Both the position numbers and the translations under genes were made by a program. This document shows positions 18,155 through 26,643 of a stretch of DNA of 64,000 nt, in pieces. Origin of the DNA: an uncultured Collinsella sp. (GTDB taxonomy: Bacteria; Actinomycetota; Coriobacteriia; Coriobacteriales; Coriobacteriaceae); assembly GCA_900757505.1 (NCBI GenBank), contig CAAEOE010000013.1, positions 54,552-118,551 on the forward strand, in the 5' to 3' direction. Under the pieces are notes generated by a model, which saw only the letters and a list, made by a program, of their open reading frames with translations, had not been told where the DNA came from and did no database searches. How positions within the stretch are numbered: the first letter of the stretch is position 1; every line of letters begins with the position of its first letter.

Positions 18155-18328
18155 TGGGAAAGCTCATCCCGTTTTGTGCGTCTAGAGTGGGATGCGGTTT
18201 CCCAAAGGTGCCGTTAGGGGAAACCACATCCCGGTTTATGCCCTTGAAATGGGATGCCGTTTCCCGGAGGGGGCCCAGCGGGAAACGGCATCCCATTCTG
18301 GGCCCGAAAAGTGGGATACGGTTTCCGG
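18155..18328. repeat. Cluster of GGGATGCNGTTTCCC hairpins
   Basis: Two complete hairpins, 18189-18232 (GGGATGCGGTTTCCC facing GGGGAAACCACATCCC) and 18248-18297 (an 18-bp perfect inverted repeat built on GGGATGCCGTTTCCC), are flanked by half copies at 18156-18174 and 18311-18328. The gap 17966-18499 has no gene. Small open frames over it are shadows of the repeats. Confidence 0.8.
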
Positions 18329-18336
18329 CCGGCATG

Positions 18337-18378
18337 AATAAAGCCTCCGCAGCTCGTGTGTGCTGCGGAGGCTTTATT
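18337..18378. terminator. Strong bidirectional terminator
   Basis: AATAAAGCCTCCGCAG (18337-18352) pairs perfectly with CTGCGGAGGCTTTATT (18363-18378). This gives A- and T-flanked stems that could stop transcription in both directions, including the ABC operon that ends at 18500. Confidence 0.85.
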
Positions 18379-18499
18379 CGTTGCGGCGCATTGTGTTTGG
18401 GTCGTTGAGATGAGTCGATTTGCCCCGAAAGAGGAGGGCATTGACCTTAGGGTCATGCCCGACGAATGAGCGGCAAATCGGCCATCTCGGCGAGCCGAA

Positions 18500-20419
18500 C
18501 TACTCCAGCTCAAACGCTCCGGTATAGAGCTGATAGTAGTATCCGCGCTTGGCGATCAGCTCGTCGTGGTTGCCGCGCTCGATGATGCGGCCGTGGTCCA
18601 GACAGATGATTGCGTCGGAGTTGCGCACGGTGGACAGGCGGTGTGCGATGACAAACGTCGTGCGGCCCTCCATGAGCTTGTCCATGCCCGCCTGTACGAT
18701 GGCCTCGGTGCGGGTGTCGATGGAGCTCGTGGCCTCGTCCAGGATCATCGCCGGCGGATCGGCGACGGCGGCGCGTGCGATCGAAATCAGCTGGCGCTGG
18801 CCCTGCGAAAGCTGGGCACCGTTACCGGTAAGCATGGTGTCGTAGCCGTCGGGCAGGCGGGTGATAAAGTCGTCTGCGCCCGCGAGCTTGGCCGCTGCGA
18901 TGCACTCCTCGTCGGTGGCGTCCAGGTTGCCGTAGCGGATGTTGTCCATCACGGTGCCGGTGAACAGGTTCACGTCCTGCAGCACGACGCCCAGGCTTCG
19001 GCGCAGGTCGGCCTTGCGGATCTTGTTGACGTTGATGCCGTCGTAGCGAATCTTGCCGTCGGCAATGTCATAGAAGCGGTTGATGAGGTTGGTGATGGTC
19101 GTCTTGCCCGCACCGGTGGCGCCGACAAACGCGACTTTCTGGCCCGGCTTGGCAAACACGGACACGCCGTGCAGCACCTCGTGGTCGGGCGTGTAGCCAA
19201 AGTCGACGTTGTCCATGACCAGGTCGCCGCGCAGCGGCACGTACTCGATCTCGCCGGTTGCGCGGTGCGGATGTTTCCACGCCCACATGCCGGTGTGGTG
19301 GTCGGCCTCTTCGAACTCCCAAGTCTCGGGGTTCACCTGTGCGTTGACGAGCGTCACGTAGCCTTCGTCGACTTCGGGCTTCTCGTCGATGAGCTCAAAG
19401 ATACGGTCGGCGCCGGCGAGGCCCATGACCACGGCGTTGATCTGCTGCGAGATCTGGCCGATCTGTCCGCAGAACTGCTTGGTCATGTTGAGGAACGGCA
19501 CCACGACGGCGATGGACAGCGCCATGCCCGAGATGCTCAGGTTGGGCACGCCCAGTGCCAGGAAAATGCCGCCGGCAAGGGCCACCAGCACGTAGAGCAG
19601 GTTGCCCAGGTTCATAAGGATGGGCATGAGGATGTTGGCGTACATGTTGGCCTTTTGCGAGACCTCGAAGAGCTTTTCGTTGCGCTCGTCAAAATCGGCC
19701 TCGGCGGCAGACTCGTGGCAGAACGCCTTGACGACCTTCTGGCCGTTCATGACCTCCTCGATATGGCCCTCGACCACGCCAAGCTCGGTCTGCTGCGCAA
19801 TGAAGAAGCGCGCGGAGTTGGAGCCGAGCAGCTTGGTCATAAAGGTCATAAAGGCGACGCCGGCGATGATGACCAGGCACATCCACACGCTGTAGTACAG
19901 CATGATAAAGAACACCGTGACGATGATGATGATCGTCATGAGCAGGTTGGGCAGCGACTGACTGATCATCTGGCGCAGCGTATCGATGTCGTTGGTGTAG
20001 TGGCTCATGATGTCGCCGCGCTGGTGCGTGTCGAAGTAGCGGATCGGCAGGTCCTGCATGCGGTTGAACATCATCTCGCGAAGCTTCTCCAACGAGCCCT
20101 GCGTGACGATAGCCATGGCGCGGTTCCAGAAGAGCGAGGACAGGACGCCGACGCCGTAAATGCAGGCGAGGGTGGTCACGAGCTGCGCGATCTTGGGCTG
20201 CGCGGCTCCCCAATCGCCCGACTGCCACGATTCGCCAATAATTTGCAGGGCGCTCTGCAGGAAGGTCGCGCCGATGGAGTTGATGATGGCGCAGAGCACC
20301 ACGCCGGCGACGACGAGGGGCAAAAGCACGGGATAGAAGCCAAAGAGCGTCTTGATGAGGCGCGACATGGTGCCGCCCTTGCGGTTGAGCGCGCGCTCGG
20401 CGGTCGTTGCCTTACTCAT
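18500..20419 (-). CDS. Heterodimeric ABC exporter, subunit with catalytic Walker B
   Basis: A 639-aa fused permease/ATPase of the multidrug (ABCB-like) type. Six membrane helices lie in about residues 25-330 and the nucleotide-binding domain in about 385-635. Walker A is GATGAGKTTI, the Q-loop VVLQDVNLF, and Walker B MILDEATSSID with the catalytic Glu. The signature is LSQGQRQ instead of LSGGQ. It is paired with the next gene upstream (overlap of 8 bp), whose ATPase has the opposite defects, so the two should form one heterodimer with one consensus and one degenerate ATP site. About 55 residues between the membrane and ATPase parts (about 340-395) form a linker longer than usual. The substrate is unknown. 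Confidence 0.93.
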   Translation of the reverse strand: MSKATTAERALNRKGGTMSRLIKTLFGFYPVLLPLVVAGVVLCAIINSIGATFLQSALQIIGESWQSGDWGAAQPKIAQLVTTLACIYGVGVLSSLFWNRAMAIVTQGSLEKLREMMFNRMQDLPIRYFDTHQRGDIMSHYTNDIDTLRQMISQSLPNLLMTIIIIVTVFFIMLYYSVWMCLVIIAGVAFMTFMTKLLGSNSARFFIAQQTELGVVEGHIEEVMNGQKVVKAFCHESAAEADFDERNEKLFEVSQKANMYANILMPILMNLGNLLYVLVALAGGIFLALGVPNLSISGMALSIAVVVPFLNMTKQFCGQIGQISQQINAVVMGLAGADRIFELIDEKPEVDEGYVTLVNAQVNPETWEFEEADHHTGMWAWKHPHRATGEIEYVPLRGDLVMDNVDFGYTPDHEVLHGVSVFAKPGQKVAFVGATGAGKTTITNLINRFYDIADGKIRYDGINVNKIRKADLRRSLGVVLQDVNLFTGTVMDNIRYGNLDATDEECIAAAKLAGADDFITRLPDGYDTMLTGNGAQLSQGQRQLISIARAAVADPPAMILDEATSSIDTRTEAIVQAGMDKLMEGRTTFVIAHRLSTVRNSDAIICLDHGRIIERGNHDELIAKRGYYYQLYTGAFELE

Positions 20420-22256
20420 GGGCCTCGCCTCCTTCCTGGGTCTGAGCTTGCGTTGCGGTCATGTCGGTGTTGTCTGCCGCCGTGTTCGCGTCGCCAGAGA
20501 CGTCGTCGGCGTCTTGCGTACCTTCGGCAGACATCTTGTTTTGCGAGGTAAAGGTCTCTCGGTAGATCTCGCTCGTCTTGAGCAGCTCTTCGTGGTTGCC
20601 GATCTGTGCGATGCGGCCGCCCTCCATGACAATGATGCGGTCTGCGTCCTGCACGGAGCTGATGCGCTGGGCGATGATGATCTTGGTCGTGTTGGGCAGA
20701 TAGCTTGCCAGACCTGCGCGAATCTTGGCGTCAGTCTTGGTGTCGACGGCGCTGGTGGAGTCGTCCAGGATCAAGATCTTGGGGCGACGCAGCAGGGCGC
20801 GTGCAATGCACAGGCGCTGCTTCTGACCGCCCGAAACATTAGAGCCGCCCTGTTCGATCCAGGTGTCGTAGCCCTTGGGGAAGCCGTCGACAAACTCGTC
20901 GGCGCAGGCCAGATGTGCCGCCTCGCGGACTTCCTCGTCGGTGGCGTTCGGGTCGCCCCAACGCAGGTTCTCGGCGATGGTGCCGCTAAACAGCACGTTT
21001 TTCTGCAGCACCATGGCGACCTGGTGACGCAGCGCGTCCAGGTCGTAGTCGCGCACGTCCACGCCGCCCACGCGCACAGCGCCTTCGGTGGTGTCGTACA
21101 GGCGGGCGATGAGGTTAACGAGCGTGGACTTGGCCGAGCCAGTGCCGCCGATGATGCCGATGGTCTCGCCGCTCGTAATGTGCAGGTCGATATCGTCGAG
21201 CGCCTGGCGTTTCGCATGCGCGGAATACTTAAAGCTCACGTGGTCAAAGTCGATGGAACCGTCGGCAACCTCGAGCACGGGCTCGGCGGGATCGGCGATC
21301 GTGGGCTCGGCGGCCAGCACCTCGGCAATGCGGTGTGCCGATTCGTCGGCCATGGTCACCATGACAAAGATCATCGACAGCTGCATCAAGCTCATGAGAA
21401 TCTGGAAACCATAGGTAAAGGTCGAGGAGAGCTGGCCCACGTCGAACAGCGTGCCCTGGCTCGTGATGATGAGCTTGGAGCCCAGGTAGATGATGACGAC
21501 AAACGCGCCGTTGACGCAGATGTTCATCATTGGGTTGTTAAAGGCGAGCAGCTTCTCGGCGCGGGTGAAGTCCATCTGGACGTCGCGCGCGGCGGTCGCG
21601 AACTTCTCCTTCTCAAAGTCTTCGCGCACATAGCTCTTGACCACGCGCATGCCGGTGACGTTTTCCTCGACGGACTCGTTAAGGGCATCGTACTTGTGGA
21701 ACACGCGCGAGAAGATGGGGCGCACCTTAAAGATGATAAAGAACAGTCCAAAGCCCAGCAGCGGAATGATGACCAGGTAGACCATGGCGACGCTGCCGCC
21801 CATGATAAACGCCATGGTAAAGGCGAAGATCAATACCAGCGGCGCGCGCACGGCGATACGGATGATCATCATAAAGGCCTGCTGCACGTTGTTGATATCG
21901 GTGGTCAGGCGCGTGACGAGCGAGGAGCTCGAGAACTCATCGATGTTGGCAAAGCTGAACGTCTGGATCTTGTAGAACAGGTCGTGACGCAGGTTCTTGG
22001 CGAACCCGCAGCTCGCATGGCTGCAGGTGACGCCGGCCGCGGCGCCAAAAGCAAGGGATGTTAGCGCGATGAGCACCAAAAAGCCTGCGGTGGGAAGCAT
22101 CTCGGCTACGGTGGCGCCGTCTTTGATGGCGTCGATCAGGTTGGCGGTGATAAATGGAATCAGCATCTCGCAGAGCACCTCGCCAAGCACGAGCAGCGGC
22201 GTGGCAACAGTGACTTTCATATAGTCGCGGATGCTTCCCATGAGGGTTTTAATCAT
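20412..22256 (-). CDS. Heterodimeric ABC exporter, subunit with degenerate Walker B
   Basis: A 614-aa permease/ATPase with six membrane helices in about residues 15-310 and an ATPase domain in about 335-575. Walker A is GGTGSAKSTL, the signature VSGGQKQRL is canonical, and Walker B is LILDDSTSAVD with Asp where the catalytic Glu is expected. This is typical of the non-hydrolysing side of heterodimeric exporters such as TM287/288. The C-terminal 45 residues are acidic and Thr/Ala-rich. It overlaps the MarR gene by 8 bp upstream and its partner by 8 bp downstream, so the three genes are translationally coupled. Confidence 0.93.
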   Translation of the reverse strand: MIKTLMGSIRDYMKVTVATPLLVLGEVLCEMLIPFITANLIDAIKDGATVAEMLPTAGFLVLIALTSLAFGAAAGVTCSHASCGFAKNLRHDLFYKIQTFSFANIDEFSSSSLVTRLTTDINNVQQAFMMIIRIAVRAPLVLIFAFTMAFIMGGSVAMVYLVIIPLLGFGLFFIIFKVRPIFSRVFHKYDALNESVEENVTGMRVVKSYVREDFEKEKFATAARDVQMDFTRAEKLLAFNNPMMNICVNGAFVVIIYLGSKLIITSQGTLFDVGQLSSTFTYGFQILMSLMQLSMIFVMVTMADESAHRIAEVLAAEPTIADPAEPVLEVADGSIDFDHVSFKYSAHAKRQALDDIDLHITSGETIGIIGGTGSAKSTLVNLIARLYDTTEGAVRVGGVDVRDYDLDALRHQVAMVLQKNVLFSGTIAENLRWGDPNATDEEVREAAHLACADEFVDGFPKGYDTWIEQGGSNVSGGQKQRLCIARALLRRPKILILDDSTSAVDTKTDAKIRAGLASYLPNTTKIIIAQRISSVQDADRIIVMEGGRIAQIGNHEELLKTSEIYRETFTSQNKMSAEGTQDADDVSGDANTAADNTDMTATQAQTQEGGEAHE

Positions 22257-22752
22257 CCAGTTCCTCCCAGGTTACGCGGATTTTATCGAGCATTTCGGCG
22301 AGGTCCTCGCGCTCGTCGTGGGTGAGCGCGCTAAAGGCCCGTTCTCTAAAGCGGATGCGGGCCGCCTGGTCGATGCGGGCGTTTTCCCGGCCGGTTTCGG
22401 TCAGGCGAATGGTGAGCTGCCGTCGATCCTTGGGGTTACGGCTGCGCTCGATGAGGCCGTTGAGCTCGAGCTTGGACAGGATCTCGGAAAGCGATCCCGG
22501 CTTGAGGTCAAAGTGCATGCCGAGCTCCTGCTGCGACATCTCGCCGCCGGGTTGCTTGGCCAGCAGGCAGATGATGGGCGCCTTGCCGGATACGCCTCCG
22601 CCATGAAAGTGCATGTAATGGCCGCAGAAGCCCAGGCCATTGAGGATGCGCTTGGCAAGCTTATCCTGCTCGCTCATCGCGGGCGGCTGGTCTGCCGGCT
22701 GCGAGGGGTCGCCGCCGGGTTCGTGCGGATAGACGAGTGGTTCAACACACAT
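22249..22752 (-). CDS. MarR-family transcriptional regulator
   Basis: A 167-aa winged-helix regulator. After a variable, proline-rich N-terminus of about 40 residues it shows the MarR core: GEMSQQELGMHFDLKPGSLSEILSKLE is the recognition-helix region, followed by the wing NPKDRRQLTIRLTETG with the conserved DRR. It is the first gene of the operon with the two exporter genes, so it probably represses that operon and is relieved by an exporter substrate. The binding site AAAGGAG lies 12 bases before ATG 22752. The promoter and operator candidates upstream are described separately. Confidence 0.93.
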   Translation of the reverse strand: MCVEPLVYPHEPGGDPSQPADQPPAMSEQDKLAKRILNGLGFCGHYMHFHGGGVSGKAPIICLLAKQPGGEMSQQELGMHFDLKPGSLSEILSKLELNGLIERSRNPKDRRQLTIRLTETGRENARIDQAARIRFRERAFSALTHDEREDLAEMLDKIRVTWEELDD

Positions 22753-22776
22753 GTCGCTGCATTGCTCCTTTCTTTA

Positions 22777-22836
22777 GTTAGGTAGTGGAATTGTTTTGTG
22801 CCTAACCAATCTAGGAGCATGAGAAATGAATGTCAA
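22777..22836 (-). promoter_or_regulatory. Promoter and candidate operator of the MarR-ABC operon
   Basis: Reading the minus strand: TTGACA (22836-22831), a 17-base spacer, TAGATT (22813-22808). Just downstream is an inverted repeat, GTTAGGCA (22806-22799) and TACCTAAC (22784-22777). It covers the expected transcription start, a good position for autorepression by the MarR protein. Confidence 0.65.
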
Positions 22837-22851
22837 GGTACCAAACTAGTG

Positions 22852-23183
22852 GTTACGCGGTTTTACCAAACCGCGTAACGGCTCGACGCTGCAAACCCGC
22901 CAGAGCGGCAATCTGCCTTTCAACTTCGGCGGCATGACCTTATAGTTACGGCGTTTTACCAAACGCCGTAACCGGCCGACGCTGCAAACGCTCCTAAGCG
23001 GCAATCTGGCGTTCAATCGTCGGGCATGGCCACAAGGCCTATGCCCTCCTCTTTCACGCCACCTTGCTCGCCTAGGAGCGTTTTCGCTGTCCGTCCTCAA
23101 CCTGTGATTCCGCCACGGTCCGCTTCGGTAGTCGTTGGGGACGTTCTTGTTTGACTAGTCATTTAAGAACGTCCCCAACGACT
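22852..23183. repeat. Composite palindromic repeat, copy 1 (A-B-A-B-C-D)
   Basis: Module A: GTTACGCGGTTTTACCAAACCGCGTAAC (28 nt, written here in two halves GTTACGCGGTTTTA and CCAAACCGCGTAAC) at 22852-22879, with a second version at 22945-22972. Module B: a 92-nt hairpin at 22989-23080 (CGCTCCTAAGCG...CGCCTAGGAGCG). Module C: TTCGCTGTCCGTCCTC. Module D: a perfect 19-bp inverted repeat, AGTCGTTGGGGACGTTCTT (23130-23148) with AAGAACGTCCCCAACGACT (23165-23183). No gene is present in this gap of more than 500 bp. Confidence 0.8.
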
Positions 23184-23314
23184 AACTTCCTTCCCGTAAC
23201 CTTTCCGCAACAATTCGACCTCCACGGCACCAGCGCCCGCCTGCCGTGCTCCCTGCGCTACACTTAGTCGCACTGTGGCGCTGCTGCGCCGTGCCCGAAC
23301 CAAGGGAGACCCTC

Positions 23315-24139
23315 ATGAAGAACACTCAGCTGCTGCTGATCAACGATATGTGCGGCTACGGCAAGGTCGCGCTCTCCGCCATGCTGCCGGTGCTGTCGCA
23401 CATGGGCTACCGTATCCATAACCTGCCGACGGCGCTGGTGTCCGATACGCTCAACTATCCCAAGTTCTACATCCATGACACCACCGAGTACGTGCGCCAG
23501 AGCCTCGCCATTTGGGAGGAGCTCGGCTTTGAGTTCGACGCCATCTCCACCGGCTTTATCGTGACCGAGGAAGAGACGCGCATCATTTCGGATTTCTGCC
23601 ACCGTCGCGCGCAAAAGGGCACCAAGGTGTTCGTCGACCCCATCATGGGCGACAACGGCAAGCTCTATGCCGGCGTGCCCGAGTCCACGATCGGTCTCAT
23701 GCGCAGCCTGCTCGAGTGCGCCGACTATGCGGTGCCAAACTACACCGAGGCCTGCCTGCTCACCGATACGCCCATTGCCGAGCAAATCACGCCCGATGAG
23801 GGCCGCGCTCTTGTGGATGCCGTGCGTGTCCTGGGCGCCAAGTCGGTGGTCATTACGAGCGCTGTGGTCGACGGTGCGAATGTCGTCATCGGTTACGACC
23901 ATGTGGCGGGGGAGTACTTCACGATTCCCTTCGAGCTGATTCCGGTCTACTTTCCGGGCACGGGCGACACGTTCTCGGCGGTGCTTGTCGGCCGCGTTAT
24001 GGCCGGTTGGAGCCTGCAGCGCGCGACGAGCGATGCCATGCGTGTGGTAGCGGAGCTCATCGAGCGCAATGCCGACCAGGAGGATAAGTCCGCCGGCCTT
24101 CCCATCGAGGCCTGCCTGGATGTGATTGACCATGAGTAA
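23315..24139 (+). CDS. Pyridoxamine/pyridoxal kinase (PdxY/PdxK-like)
   Basis: A 274-aa ribokinase-fold kinase, expected to phosphorylate pyridoxamine or pyridoxal in vitamin B6 salvage. The opening LLINDMCGYGKVALSAMLPVLSHMG matches the N-terminal substrate loop. VDPIMGDNGKLY (about 108-119) is the family's VDPVMGD motif. The C-terminal anion-hole motif is PGTGDTFSAVLVG with the catalytic Asp (about 224). ATG 23315 follows AAGGGAGA; the longer frame from 23246 reads through repeat-like DNA. Its stop overlaps the next gene's ATG (ATGAGTAA), so the two are coupled. Confidence 0.92.
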   Translation: MKNTQLLLINDMCGYGKVALSAMLPVLSHMGYRIHNLPTALVSDTLNYPKFYIHDTTEYVRQSLAIWEELGFEFDAISTGFIVTEEETRIISDFCHRRAQKGTKVFVDPIMGDNGKLYAGVPESTIGLMRSLLECADYAVPNYTEACLLTDTPIAEQITPDEGRALVDAVRVLGAKSVVITSAVVDGANVVIGYDHVAGEYFTIPFELIPVYFPGTGDTFSAVLVGRVMAGWSLQRATSDAMRVVAELIERNADQEDKSAGLPIEACLDVIDHE

Positions 24140-24461
24140 CGCCGACGAGAGCAGCACCGAGGCGGCGGGCGAGAACAAGCCGCTCGGTGCCCCGCGCGGC
24201 AGGCGCCCACGTATTCGCATTAGCTGCGTGGACCAGCTGGGCACATGCCGCTGCCATCACGGGCACAAGCCGGGTGACGTCTTCGACTTCGACCGAGACC
24301 GCGGCAAGATGTGTGCCATGGCCTGCCATGTGGGCTTTCCCTATATCGATATCCTGCGCTATGGCGGAACCGTGCCTGGCAACGAGCCCGGTACGGCAAA
24401 GTTCTGCTGCCCCGAGGTCGATACGCTGAACGTCTGGCTTGCCGAGATCGTCGACGAGTAG
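24132..24461 (+). CDS. TIGR04076-family small cysteine-rich protein
   Basis: A 109-aa protein. After a 25-residue variable start it shows the TIGR04076 pattern: RISCVDQLGTCRCHHGHKPGD, then CAMACHVGFPYIDILRYGG and CCPEVDTLNVWLAEI. Cys and His residues are spaced as a possible metal site (C-x-C-x2-GH, C-x3-CH, CC). Function of the family is unknown. The start overlaps the kinase stop by 8 bases, so it is made with pyridoxamine kinase. Confidence 0.85.
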   Translation: MSNADESSTEAAGENKPLGAPRGRRPRIRISCVDQLGTCRCHHGHKPGDVFDFDRDRGKMCAMACHVGFPYIDILRYGGTVPGNEPGTAKFCCPEVDTLNVWLAEIVDE

Positions 24462-24470
24462 TCGAGCGCA

Positions 24471-24501
24471 ATGTGACAAAGGGACAGTCCCTTTGTCACA
24501 T
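24471..24501. repeat. 31-bp GTGACAAAGGGAC palindrome
   Basis: ATGTGACAAAGGGACAGTCC continuing CTTTGTCACAT, almost perfectly self-complementary, starts nine bases after a stop codon. Its sequence is identical to the copy at 26019. Confidence 0.85.
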
Positions 24502-24544
24502 TCGCCGGGGCTGCCCCTTCTTTCTGCTTATAATCCTAAATCTC

Positions 24545-24643
24545 TACATTTCATCCGATTTTAGGTTCTAAAAATCCTACATTTCATCGATAATCAAGCG
24601 CATAAAACTTTGCATTTCATTTGATGACACTGAGGGGAGAGCC
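24545..24643 (+). repeat. Three 33-bp-spaced direct repeats before a DUF4143 ATPase gene
   Basis: TACATTTCAT starts at 24545 and 24578, and TGCATTTCAT at 24611, exactly 33 bp apart. Each is preceded by an A-rich AAA(A)TCC/AAAACTT. The last unit ends one base before the ATG at 24645. The array is AT-rich against GC-rich neighbours. The regular spacing suggests protein-binding iterons that control the gene. Confidence 0.7.
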
Positions 24644-24644
24644 T

Positions 24645-26006
24645 ATGCTGCGCAGGAAAATAGCGGCAGAGCTGGAGCGTTGGCTGAAGTCTGCCGAGCA
24701 AAAGGCCTTATTCATCACGGGTTCTCGCCAGATCGGCAAAAGCTATTCGATTCGCGCGTTTGGCAAAGCCAACCACGCAACCTACATCGAACTCAACCTC
24801 ATGGAAAATCGCCAGGCAAAAGATGCTCTTCTCGAGGCGCGAGATGCCGATGATTTCATCAGCAGGGTGACGCTTCTTTCGGGAAAGCCGATAGCGCCAG
24901 GCAAAACGCTCGTGTTTATCGATGAGGTCCAAGAGGCCCCCGACATCATGACGATGGCAAAGTTCCTTGTTGAGGACGGGAGGTGCCGCTGGGCGTTTTC
25001 GGGGTCAATGCTTGGGACCCAGTTCAAGGGTGTCAGGTCCTATCCCGTGGGGTATGTCCACGAGCTTAGGATGTTCCCACTCGATTTTGAGGAGTTTTGC
25101 TGGGCAACCGGGGTGAGCGAGGGGGCTCGCCAAACGATACGCGACGCGTGTATCAGCGAGAAGCCCATTCCTGGTTACATTCATGACGCGATGATGGCAA
25201 ACTTCAGGACCTATACCGTTGTCGGCGGAATGCCGGAGGTCGTGCAGCGTTTCCTTGACACGCAGGGCGACCTTGCCTCTGTTCGTCAGCTACAGTCCGA
25301 GCTCAACGAACAGTACCGACGGGATATTTCCAAGTATGCAAGCGGGCGTGCCCTTCAGGTGCAGAGCATCTACGATCAGCTCCCCATTATGCTTGAGGGC
25401 GAACACAAGCGTTTCGTGCTCAATTCCATTGACCCCAAGGCGCATTATGAGAAGTACCAGCGAGATTTTGTCTGGCTTGTCGATGCCGGCGTTGCTCTCA
25501 AAGCCGATATCGTAACCGAGCCAAAGTCGCCCCTGCTCAAGACGGCACGGCCATCGCAGTTCAAGCTATACCAATTGGATACGGGCATGTTGATGGCGCG
25601 CTACCCCGTTGGAGTCGCCCAAGCGGCGTATCTTGATATCAAGGAGCCCAATCTGGGCGGCATTTACGAAAACGTGGTGGCCCAGCAGCTGGCTGCCCAA
25701 AATCGCCAGCTTTACTACTATCAGACAAAAAAGCGCGGTGAAGTGGACTTTGTGGTCGATGGACCGGATGGGACGGCTGTTCCGATCGAGGTTAAATCGG
25801 GCTCCTATTACCACGCGCACGCTGCGCTCGGTCATGTGCTTGATACGGCTGAATATGGCGTAAGGCTCGGGATTGTTTTCTCGAGAGGCAACGTTGAGCG
25901 CAACGGAGCGGTTCTCTATTTGCCACTATATGCGACCTGGGCCCTTACGGATGTTTTGGGCGACTCCTGTGCCGAGGGGATAAAGCTGGAGGTCAAGCCG
26001 GTCTAG
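24645..26006 (+). CDS. AAA-type ATPase with DUF4143 / PD-(D/E)XK-like C-terminus
   Basis: A 453-aa protein. The N-terminal AAA_14 ATPase has Walker A GSRQIGKSY (residues 28-36) and Walker B TLVFIDEVQEAP (about 90-101). The C-terminal DUF4143 half carries a nuclease-like motif set, GEVDFVVDGP followed by PIEVKSG, the D...ExK core of the PD-(D/E)XK fold. Proteins of this type are common, often multicopy, and of unknown function; links to mobile elements or defence have been suggested for related families. ATG 24645 with GAGGGGAG is preferred to a TTG at 24621. A second, divergent homologue lies at 26644-28014. Base composition is slightly lower in GC than its neighbours. Confidence 0.88.
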   Translation: MLRRKIAAELERWLKSAEQKALFITGSRQIGKSYSIRAFGKANHATYIELNLMENRQAKDALLEARDADDFISRVTLLSGKPIAPGKTLVFIDEVQEAPDIMTMAKFLVEDGRCRWAFSGSMLGTQFKGVRSYPVGYVHELRMFPLDFEEFCWATGVSEGARQTIRDACISEKPIPGYIHDAMMANFRTYTVVGGMPEVVQRFLDTQGDLASVRQLQSELNEQYRRDISKYASGRALQVQSIYDQLPIMLEGEHKRFVLNSIDPKAHYEKYQRDFVWLVDAGVALKADIVTEPKSPLLKTARPSQFKLYQLDTGMLMARYPVGVAQAAYLDIKEPNLGGIYENVVAQQLAAQNRQLYYYQTKKRGEVDFVVDGPDGTAVPIEVKSGSYYHAHAALGHVLDTAEYGVRLGIVFSRGNVERNGAVLYLPLYATWALTDVLGDSCAEGIKLEVKPV

Positions 26007-26018
26007 GACCAGTCCCGG

Positions 26019-26049
26019 ATGTGACAAAGGGACAGTCCCTTTGTCACAT
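26019..26049. repeat. 31-bp GTGACAAAGGGAC palindrome
   Basis: Identical to the copy at 24471. The two copies bracket the ATPase gene at 24645-26006. Confidence 0.85.
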
Positions 26050-26053
26050 TCAT

Positions 26054-26117
26054 GAGTGTGGATTTTCTCCCGTTTAGAGCGCCGTTTCGCGCTCAAAGTG
26101 GGAGATTGTCCACGCTC
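26054..26117. terminator. Long hairpin between convergent genes
   Basis: GAGTGTGGA (26054-26062) pairs with TCCACGCTC (26109-26117), with inner stems TCTCCC/GGGAGA and GAGCGC/GCGCTC. It lies between the convergent ATPase and phosphatase genes. Confidence 0.7.
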
Positions 26118-26163
26118 GTTTTATGCCGATGTCGTGGCCCGTGTGCCCGCGCCGCCCGAGCGC

Positions 26164-26610
26164 CTACAGCTGCTCGAGCATAGCGGTGCAACCGGCGAGT
26201 ACATCGCGGTAGGTGGCGTCGAAATTGCCGGTGTACCAGGGGTCGGCCACGTCGCCAGGGCGATCGGTCCAATCGAGCAGGCGCGAGATCTTGCCATCGG
26301 GGTCCTTCCCAAAAATTCGGTACAGGGCGCGGGCGTTCTCGTCGTCCATATAGACAATGTGGTCCCAGTCGCCATACTCCGCGCGACGCACCTGACGTGC
26401 ACGATGTGCGACGACGGGAATCCCGACCTCGCGCAGCTTGGCAACGGTACCGTGGTGTGGCGGGTTGCCGATCTCCTCGGTCGAGGTCGCAGCGGAGTCA
26501 ATGACAAACTCGCCCGCGCGCCCGGCGCGCCGCACCAGCTCGGTAAACACGGACTCAGCCATCGTCGAGCGACAGATATTTCCATAGCAGATAAAAAGAA
26601 TGCGTTGCAT
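26164..26610 (-). CDS. Low-molecular-weight protein tyrosine phosphatase
   Basis: A 148-aa cytoplasmic phosphatase. The P-loop is ICYGNICRSTMAE (residues 7-19) with the catalytic CX5R, in which Cys8 is the nucleophile and Arg14 binds phosphate. The general-acid loop is DPWYTGNF near residue 122. Length and motifs fit the family closely. Likely substrates are phosphotyrosine proteins, possibly of a capsule or arginine-phosphate type, but none is nearby. The start has AAGGAAG upstream. It lies 33 bases downstream of, and reads the same way as, the second ATPase gene. Confidence 0.93.
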   Translation of the reverse strand: MQRILFICYGNICRSTMAESVFTELVRRAGRAGEFVIDSAATSTEEIGNPPHHGTVAKLREVGIPVVAHRARQVRRAEYGDWDHIVYMDDENARALYRIFGKDPDGKISRLLDWTDRPGDVADPWYTGNFDATYRDVLAGCTAMLEQL

Positions 26611-26643
26611 GAGCGGCTTCCTTTCTAGGCGGTCGCGCAGGGC

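Noticed and set aside
18088..18408. 106-aa frame in the repeat cluster
   Set aside because: Its codons are the GGGATGC hairpins; no family features and the frame covers palindromes.
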